Shown here piece after piece: positions 58,176 through 64,000 of a DNA stretch of 64,000 nt. Each line of letters opens with the position of its first letter. Positions within the stretch are counted from its first letter, which is position 1. The notes beneath the pieces were generated by a model, which was not told where the DNA came from, did not search any database, and worked only from the letters and a program-made list of their open reading frames with translations. The stretch is taken from positions 1 to 64,000 of the forward strand of contig NZ_FZQY01000008.1 in assembly GCF_900199585.1 (NCBI RefSeq), read 5' to 3'. Made by a program: the position numbers and the translations under genes. Origin of the DNA: Helicobacter sp. 'house sparrow 1'. GTDB lineage: Bacteria > Campylobacterota > Campylobacteria > Campylobacterales > Helicobacteraceae.

Positions 58176-58604
58176 CTATCGTATTTTTTTTAGCCTTTTT
58201 TCTGAAATTTTATAAATTGTGGAGGGATATTTTTGCTCAAACTCTCTTGAATCTATAATCCAAATATCACTGACCTCTTGAGCCCATTTTAGGCAAAAGT
58301 CCTTTGAAGTAATATTAGCTGATGAAGAGTATAGGGCTAAAAACTGATTAAGAAACAATAGATGTTTTTTATCAAATATGAGTCTAAAAGACTTTTTGTT
58401 TTTTAGTATAAAAGTTGCTTTTTGCTCTCTTCTTACTCTCTTTTTAAAGCCATTTGGAATCCTTGTAAATCTTTTAAGGACTTCCAAGCTAGAAACCTCT
58501 AGAAGAACTTCTTTATTAAGAGCTCTTTGCTTAATTCTATTAAGCTCTAAGGGAGAATTACTTAAAATCCCCACTGTAGTATCTGTTTGTGCTAAAAATA
58601 CTAT
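58176..58604 (-). CDS. TsaC/Sua5-like threonylcarbamoyl-AMP synthase, probable AUA start
   Basis: Short YrdC-domain protein (about 142 residues) that would make threonylcarbamoyl-AMP for t6A, used by TsaD (7.9-9.0 kb). Motifs: [40 protein letters not shown] and [11 protein letters not shown]. The canonical start nearest the 5' end (GTG at 58574) would remove the conserved FLAQTDTT segment, which lies in frame upstream. The only start fitting a ribosome site (AAGGGA, 58616-58611, six bases away) is AUA at 58604-58602, overlapping the carB stop as AUAG. No ATG, GTG or TTG occurs in frame farther up for at least 70 bases. Confidence 0.8.
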   Translation of the reverse strand: MVFLAQTDTTVGILSNSPLELNRIKQRALNKEVLLEVSSLEVLKRFTRIPNGFKKRVRREQKATFILKNKKSFRLIFDKKHLLFLNQFLALYSSSANITSKDFCLKWAQEVSDIWIIDSREFEQKYPSTIYKISEKRLKKIR

Positions 58605-61600
58605 TGTGCTTCCCTTAAAAAATCTTGTAAAGACTTTGGTATATGCACATCTATTCTTTGCATATCCTTTAAGGCCTCAACAGCAACCCTTGCACCCTCA
58701 AGCGTTGTAAAATAGGGAATAGAGTTGCGAATTACTTGTGTGCGTATAATTTTTGCATCATCTTTACTTGGCTTATTATCAGAAGTATTAATAACTAGAT
58801 GAATTTCATCATTTGTAATCATATCCTGGATATTTGGCCTACCTTCATAAATTTTTAGTACTCTTGTGGAAGCAATTTTAGCTTCTTCTAAGATCTTATG
58901 TGTCCCACTTGTAGCATAGATATTAAAACCTAACTCCTGAAAGCTTTTTGCAATTTCCCCTGCATACTTCTTGTCCTTATCACACAAGGAAAGAAATAAA
59001 TTACCTGATATTGGCAAGGTATTTTTACTTGCCATTTGACTTTTTGCAAAACTTAAACCAAAGCTATTGCTAATACCCATTACTTCACCCGTGCTCTTCA
59101 TCTCTGGGCCAAGTAATAAATCTGTATCATTTAACTTATTAAAAGGAAAAACTGACTCTTTTACTGAAATATGTTTTCCTCTCTTTGGCTGATAGATTCC
59201 ATCATTAAACTCAAAGCTACCAAACCCACTATAAAACTCTAGCGCTTCTTTCAAATTTCCTTGCCACATCACGCGAGTTGCAATTTTTGCCAATGGCATT
59301 CCTGTAGCCTTGCTTACAAAAGGAACTGTTCTAGAAGCCCTTGGATTTACTTCAATCAAATAAAGTGTCTGATTATAAATTGCATACTGTATATTCATTA
59401 AGCCAACTACACCAAGTTTCCTTGCAATTAAAGCACTGGTATTATTAATTTCTTTTAACATCTTTTCTTCTATGCTAATAGTTGGCAAAGAAGAAGCAGA
59501 ATCCCCACTATGAATCCCAGCTTCTTCAATATGCTGCATAATACCACCAATATATACATCATTGCCATCACAAATACAATCTACATCAATTTCAATTGCA
59601 CCATCTAAAAATTTATCAATTAAAATTGGGGTATTTTCGCTTACACGGACAGCCTCTTCCATATAAATCTTTAGTTCATCATCATTTTCTACAATACGCA
59701 TAGCTCTTCCTCCAAGCACGTAGCTTGGTCTTACTAAAACAGGAAAACCTATTTTATTTGCGATGCGATAGGCCTCTTCTTTTGTAAAAGCAATACCATT
59801 TTCTGGTTGCCTTAAATTATTTTCTTTCACAAAATTAGCAAATTTTTCTCTATCTTCTGCTATGTCAATCACTTTTGCTGGAGTCCCAATTATTTTTGCA
59901 CCATATTTATTAATTTCTTTAGCAAGTTTTAAAGGTGTTTGTCCTCCAAAATGAACAATAATTCCATCAGGTTTTTCTCTATCTAGGACAGATCTCACAT
60001 ATTCAAAATAAATGGGTTCAAAATATAGGGTATCGCTCACATCATAATCTGTGCTTACTGTTTCTGGATTACAGTTATACATAATGCTAGAAATTCCCAT
60101 ATCTTTGAGTGCAAAACTAGCATGCACACAACAATAATCAAACTCAATACCCTGTCCGATACGATTAGGTCCTCCTCCAATAATCAAAACTTTTTTGTTG
60201 TCATTTTGAGTCTCTTCTGCATTTTTAATTAAATTAAAATCATAGTAGCTAGAATAAAAATAAGGAGTCAAACTATCAAACTCAGCAGCACAGGTATCTA
60301 CTTCTTCATAAACTTTTTCTACACCAAGACTTAATCTTGCATAAGCTACTTCACTCTCACTAATTTCAATATTTTCTTGTTTATTTAAGATCTTTGCAAT
60401 CATCTTATCACTAAAACCAAGACACTTTGCCCTCAACATTAAATCTTTATCTTGTAAAATCCGCGATATGATTTTTTGCTCAAATAAAACAATTTCTCTA
60501 ATTTTTCCTAAAAACCAAGGATCAATTTTACTTAAGTCATAGATTTCTTGTAAATCTAATCCTACTCTAAAAGCATCTGCCAGATAAAGTATTCTATTGG
60601 CATTTGGCCTGCGTATCTCATATCTAATATGCTCTACATCAGTGCTTAATGAATCAAAGCCACAAAGACCAGTTTCTAAACTACAAAGGGCTTTTTGGAC
60701 ACTTTGATAAAAGTTAGACCCTATAGCCATCACCTCACCTATACTCTTCATAGATGTTCCAAGTGTGCTATCTACTTGGGGGAATTTTTCAAATGTAAAA
60801 CGAGGTATTTTTGTAACAATATAATCGATACTTGGCTCAAAGCTCGCTGGGGTACCTGTTATATCATTTTGTATTTCATCCAAGTTAAAACCAACTGCCA
60901 AAAGAGTAGCAACTTTTGCAATAGGATAACCTGTTGCTTTTGAAGCAAGAGCTGAACTTCTTGATACACGAGGATTCATCTCAATCACAATCATTCTACC
61001 TGTTTGCGGATGGATTGCAAACTGCACATTGCTTCCACCAGTATCCACTCCAATTTCTCTTAAAATTGCAAAAGAAGCATCTCGCATTCTCTGATATTCT
61101 TTATCTGTCAGTGTCAATGCAGGTGCTATTGTAATAGAATCTCCTGTATGCACCCCCATTGGATCAAGATTCTCAATGGAGCATACGATGATACAATTAT
61201 CACTCTTATCTCTAATAACCTCCATCTCATACTCTTTCCAACCAAGAAGCGATTCTTCAATCAAAATTTCACTAATTGGACTTGCTTCTAAACCTGCTTT
61301 TGCTAGCGACTTAAATTCTTCAATATTATAAGCAACCCCACTTCCACCACCAGCAAGAGTGAAACTTGCACGGATAATTAAAGGAAATCCTATAGCCTTT
61401 GCTGCTTCCATAGCTTGATTTTCATCATAGGCATAAAAAGACTTTGGTAAATCCATTCCAATTTTTAGCATTGCTTCCTTAAAGGCTCTTCTATCTTCTC
61501 CTTTTTTAATCGCCTCTGGATTAGCGCCTAAAAATTTAACTTTTCCAAGCATACCCTTTTCATACATTTTCATTGCAACATTTAAAGCTGTTTGACCGCC

Positions 61601-61870
61601 CATTGTAGGAAGTATTGCATCAACATTTTCAATTTCAATAATTCTTTGAACAATTTCCTCTGTAATAGGCTCAATATAAGTTTTATCCGCAAATTCTGGA
61701 TCTGTCATAATGGTAGCAGGATTTGAATTGATCAAAACTACCCTATATCCCAATGATTTTAAAGTTTTGACTGCTTGTGTTCCAGAATAATCAAACTCAC
61801 AAGCCTGTCCAATTACAATTGGCCCTGAGCCAATCAGTAAAATAGTTTTAATATCTTCTCTCTTTGGCAT
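58601..61870 (-). CDS. carB: Carbamoyl-phosphate synthase large subunit
   Basis: Makes carbamoyl phosphate for pyrimidines and arginine with CarA (not in this window). About 1089 residues: two homologous ATP-grasp halves (first: [42 protein letters not shown]; second: [40 protein letters not shown]) with a C-terminal MGS-like domain ([17 protein letters not shown]). I start at the ATG at 61870, which matches the family N-terminus; the frame runs to 61915. A GTAAAAT box at about 61900 on the minus strand is a plausible promoter. Confidence 0.96.
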   Translation of the reverse strand: MPKREDIKTILLIGSGPIVIGQACEFDYSGTQAVKTLKSLGYRVVLINSNPATIMTDPEFADKTYIEPITEEIVQRIIEIENVDAILPTMGGQTALNVAMKMYEKGMLGKVKFLGANPEAIKKGEDRRAFKEAMLKIGMDLPKSFYAYDENQAMEAAKAIGFPLIIRASFTLAGGGSGVAYNIEEFKSLAKAGLEASPISEILIEESLLGWKEYEMEVIRDKSDNCIIVCSIENLDPMGVHTGDSITIAPALTLTDKEYQRMRDASFAILREIGVDTGGSNVQFAIHPQTGRMIVIEMNPRVSRSSALASKATGYPIAKVATLLAVGFNLDEIQNDITGTPASFEPSIDYIVTKIPRFTFEKFPQVDSTLGTSMKSIGEVMAIGSNFYQSVQKALCSLETGLCGFDSLSTDVEHIRYEIRRPNANRILYLADAFRVGLDLQEIYDLSKIDPWFLGKIREIVLFEQKIISRILQDKDLMLRAKCLGFSDKMIAKILNKQENIEISESEVAYARLSLGVEKVYEEVDTCAAEFDSLTPYFYSSYYDFNLIKNAEETQNDNKKVLIIGGGPNRIGQGIEFDYCCVHASFALKDMGISSIMYNCNPETVSTDYDVSDTLYFEPIYFEYVRSVLDREKPDGIIVHFGGQTPLKLAKEINKYGAKIIGTPAKVIDIAEDREKFANFVKENNLRQPENGIAFTKEEAYRIANKIGFPVLVRPSYVLGGRAMRIVENDDELKIYMEEAVRVSENTPILIDKFLDGAIEIDVDCICDGNDVYIGGIMQHIEEAGIHSGDSASSLPTISIEEKMLKEINNTSALIARKLGVVGLMNIQYAIYNQTLYLIEVNPRASRTVPFVSKATGMPLAKIATRVMWQGNLKEALEFYSGFGSFEFNDGIYQPKRGKHISVKESVFPFNKLNDTDLLLGPEMKSTGEVMGISNSFGLSFAKSQMASKNTLPISGNLFLSLCDKDKKYAGEIAKSFQELGFNIYATSGTHKILEEAKIASTRVLKIYEGRPNIQDMITNDEIHLVINTSDNKPSKDDAKIIRTQVIRNSIPYFTTLEGARVAVEALKDMQRIDVHIPKSLQDFLREAQ

Positions 61871-62022
61871 TTTCCTAGTCCCATCTTTTTTTTCGTATTT
61901 TACCTTAAAAATCACAAAAACCCTCGTAGGAAATCATAATAATAAGCCTTGTATGGCATATTTTTTGCTTTACTTTCAAGATATAATTTAGGTATCTTTA
62001 AAGATCTGCAGAGGAAGTTTCA

Positions 62023-64000
62023 TTGAGATATTTGATTTTTATATTCATTTGTCTTATTATCCAACTTTATAGCGCAACAAATAACACAGTAAATCAGATC
62101 AAGTCTCAATATGGGACAGATACTACAGAGAATGTATTTATTGATCTTAATAATACTCCAGATGGTTGGACAACGTGTAATGCAGCGCAAGATAACTGTT
62201 ACACAGGAGCTATTTTTAGCACCTATAATGATTTACAACTCAATAATAATGCAACCTTGACTATAAATCTTAGTGCTACTGGAAATTATGGAAACTGGGC
62301 ATCAGTATTTTTTAGAGGTGATGGGGGACAAAAATATAGTATCAATGGAGGAAGATTTGTATTAAATTTATTATCTCTACCTGATCCAAATAGCGACCTA
62401 CCCGTTGAAGGTGTCTTTATTACAAGAAGAAAAGATAGTAATCTAAGTTCTGATTTTAGTTTTAATACAGAAATGGTTGTTGTAGCAACAGAAAATTTCT
62501 ATATTACAAGAGGAGTTTTTAATGTAAATGATGGAAAAGGTGGATATGCCTTTAATGGAAATACTTACATTGATGTTTCAAAAATGCAACCATCAAAAGG
62601 GTGGAGAGGTTCAGGAGTTGGCTATCGAAGTATCACTAGTGTAAGTGGTGATGGTTATTTTTATATAAACTTTAATCCTACAACAAGAACTACTTACAAT
62701 CGAGACAATATTATTCAATTAAAGGGTGATATTGCAGTTGAGCTAGCATCTAGTGATAAAAGTGAAGCCATTATCCATTTAACAAACCCACAAAGTTTTT
62801 TTCAAGGAAGATTCTCACTCCAAGGAAATGCTAATGCAGAACTACTGCTTGATCGTGGAGGCAAGTGGATTCTCACTGCAAACTCTGCTGTAAGGACCCT
62901 AAATACCAATAACGCAAAATCTAATCTTGATGACCAATATCACAACATTGATAATATAGCTGTGGTGGATTTTATAAAAATTGCAGATGATGGAAGCGAT
63001 TCTAGACTTACTAATGATACAGAGTTTAAACAAAGGACTCTAAGAATTGATAGAGCTTTAAATGGCAATAATGGCGTTTTTAGGCTTATGGCTGACATCC
63101 CCCTTGGAATGGTTGATACTATTAGTGCAAATCAGCTTAATGGAACCCATTACATACAAATTTATCAAAACAAATCTAGAGTAAGTTTTGATATTTTAAA
63201 ACCTATGATCGTTGCACATGCAAATGAAGTAAATGGTAATTTTATTGGATTATCCACAATTACTGGGATATATAATTATGATCCAGTCCTAACAAAAATC
63301 CCATCTCAAAATGGAGGAGTAAATTGGATATTAAGCTCCATTGACTTAAACCCAAATCAAACTGCAAGAACACTTTTTAATATACTCTCGATGCCTTATA
63401 GAATTTTTAGAATCCAAGCTGATTCTATTAATCACAGGATTGAAGATTTCCTCTACCCTCCTGCAAAATTTGGAATATGGGCAAAAACATATGGAGGAGG
63501 AATCTATCATACAAATGCTTTTAATCGCAAACAAAGCTCTCAGAACCTCTTTTTTAGTTTTCAAGGTGGCTTTGATTATGGAAAAAACTTTGATGATTCT
63601 AGGTATTTTTATGGGGGTAGTTTTGACTTTCTAAAAATCTATGGGGGTGATAGCGGCTACACTGGTGATGCTAGGAGCTTTGGATTTGGATTTTATGGAG
63701 GCTTTATTAAAAATGATGATTTATTTTTAGATGCAAAAATCAAATATATCTTTTCTTCATTTTACAACAATTTATATCAAGCACAAAATCCTGTAGATTT
63801 TTATGGGAGTGCCTTGCTAGCAAACTTTAGGGCAGGATATAACTTTTATTTTTTTAAAAAATCTAGAACCAAAACCATCCAAACTTGTAAAAAAGGAGAT
63901 GATGGAAAATCTTTTTGTAGAAATGAAAAATCAACAGGCTATGTTCGGGATACAAAATTTTTCATACAACCCTATATTTCTTTAACTCCTGGAGTAATAT
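62023..64000 (+). CDS. VacA-like autotransporter (3' end outside window)
   Basis: Open frame of 659 residues running off the window. Start is TTG at 62023 with GAGGAAG (62011-62017). Signal peptide RYLIFIFICLIIQLYS, then a Gly/Asn-rich beta-helix passenger with a Cys pair (Cys52, Cys59), a conserved passenger end (LNGNNGVFRLMA, THYIQI, RGGKWILT) and YRIFRIQADSIN before the barrel, which begins near residue 483 (FGIWAKTYGGG). A second Cys pair (Cys622, Cys632) lies in a basic extracellular-loop-like stretch of the barrel. It is a paralogue of the 35.6 kb autotransporter. Divergent from carB. Confidence 0.9.
   Translation, partial: MRYLIFIFICLIIQLYSATNNTVNQIKSQYGTDTTENVFIDLNNTPDGWTTCNAAQDNCYTGAIFSTYNDLQLNNNATLTINLSATGNYGNWASVFFRGDGGQKYSINGGRFVLNLLSLPDPNSDLPVEGVFITRRKDSNLSSDFSFNTEMVVVATENFYITRGVFNVNDGKGGYAFNGNTYIDVSKMQPSKGWRGSGVGYRSITSVSGDGYFYINFNPTTRTTYNRDNIIQLKGDIAVELASSDKSEAIIHLTNPQSFFQGRFSLQGNANAELLLDRGGKWILTANSAVRTLNTNNAKSNLDDQYHNIDNIAVVDFIKIADDGSDSRLTNDTEFKQRTLRIDRALNGNNGVFRLMADIPLGMVDTISANQLNGTHYIQIYQNKSRVSFDILKPMIVAHANEVNGNFIGLSTITGIYNYDPVLTKIPSQNGGVNWILSSIDLNPNQTARTLFNILSMPYRIFRIQADSINHRIEDFLYPPAKFGIWAKTYGGGIYHTNAFNRKQSSQNLFFSFQGGFDYGKNFDDSRYFYGGSFDFLKIYGGDSGYTGDARSFGFGFYGGFIKNDDLFLDAKIKYIFSSFYNNLYQAQNPVDFYGSALLANFRAGYNFYFFKKSRTKTIQTCKKGDDGKSFCRNEKSTGYVRDTKFFIQPYISLTPGVI

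Noticed and set aside
58176-58574. TsaC-like gene starting at GTG 58574
   Set aside because: This would delete the conserved FLAQTDTT segment that forms part of the active site, and no ribosome site precedes the GTG.

Overview
The window is chromosomal DNA from an AT-rich member of the Campylobacterota, almost certainly a Helicobacter. Gene order matches Helicobacter pylori blocks that I recall: rplI-hslV-hslU-era-csd6; ribA-moeA/moaD-moaE-mobB-mog-moaC; oorDABC-mltG-(AsmA-like)-nth-fliN-fliO-tonB; rplY-pth-lptF/G; rpsB-tsf; agmatine deiminase-hypF. Other supporting genes are xerH with a difH-like site, class II DAHP synthase, a Cys-rich Sel1-repeat (Hcp) protein, and VacA-like autotransporters. 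Unlike H. pylori it carries argB, purL and purN, so it probably makes arginine and purines de novo, as several enterohepatic helicobacters do. Species cannot be fixed from this window.

Layout. 1-5337: 3' part of a giant beta-helix autotransporter with a SPOR-like tail. 5.4-17 kb: housekeeping genes (argB, aroG, gatC, tsaD, agmatine deiminase, hypF, ankyrin protein, purN, cation antiporter, dapD, hcp), several of them convergent with overlapping 3' ends. 17.0-17.59 kb: gene-poor stretch with a run of 11 G. 17.6-21.8 kb: rplI-hslVU-era-csd6. 21.97-25.6 kb: leftward purL-lpxR-unknown exported protein. 25.9-29.9 kb: ppsA, a hairpin, a difH-like site, xerH and a decayed gene. 29.9-33.9 kb: leftward ribA plus molybdenum-cofactor operon. 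34-38 kb: yhcH-type gene, asd and a second autotransporter. 38.2-44.1 kb: leftward tsf/rpsB, oorDABC and mltG. 44-50 kb: rightward AsmA-like, feoA, nth, cheX-like, fliN, fliO and tonB-like genes. 50-58.6 kb: phosphatase, phosphoesterase, PhoH, Mrp, Bcp, Lpt permease, pth, rplY, S4 protein and an outer-membrane protein. 58.2-61.9 kb: carB followed by a TsaC-like gene. 62.0 kb to the edge: start of a third autotransporter.

How it fits together. Most genes are core metabolism and information processing. The accessory, surface-facing part is the set of three VacA-like autotransporters with LpxR, Hcp and one outer-membrane protein. Genes for cell-wall shape (Csd6, MltG), the flagellar switch and export apparatus (FliN, FliO, CheX-like), energy metabolism (Oor, Pps) and chromosome dimer resolution (XerH/difH) are interspersed.

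Most unusual points: the autotransporter with a C-terminal SPOR-like domain; an Arg/Gly-rich tail after the barrel of the second autotransporter; a TsaC-like gene whose conserved N-terminus requires an AUA start overlapping the carB stop; a difH-like site that overlaps the apparent xerH promoter; divergent genes overlapping head to head (mltG/AsmA-like); and a poly-G tract in a gene-poor region with a possible antisense promoter. I saw no tRNA, rRNA, CRISPR array or insertion sequence. All family assignments were made by eye from motifs; no database search was run.
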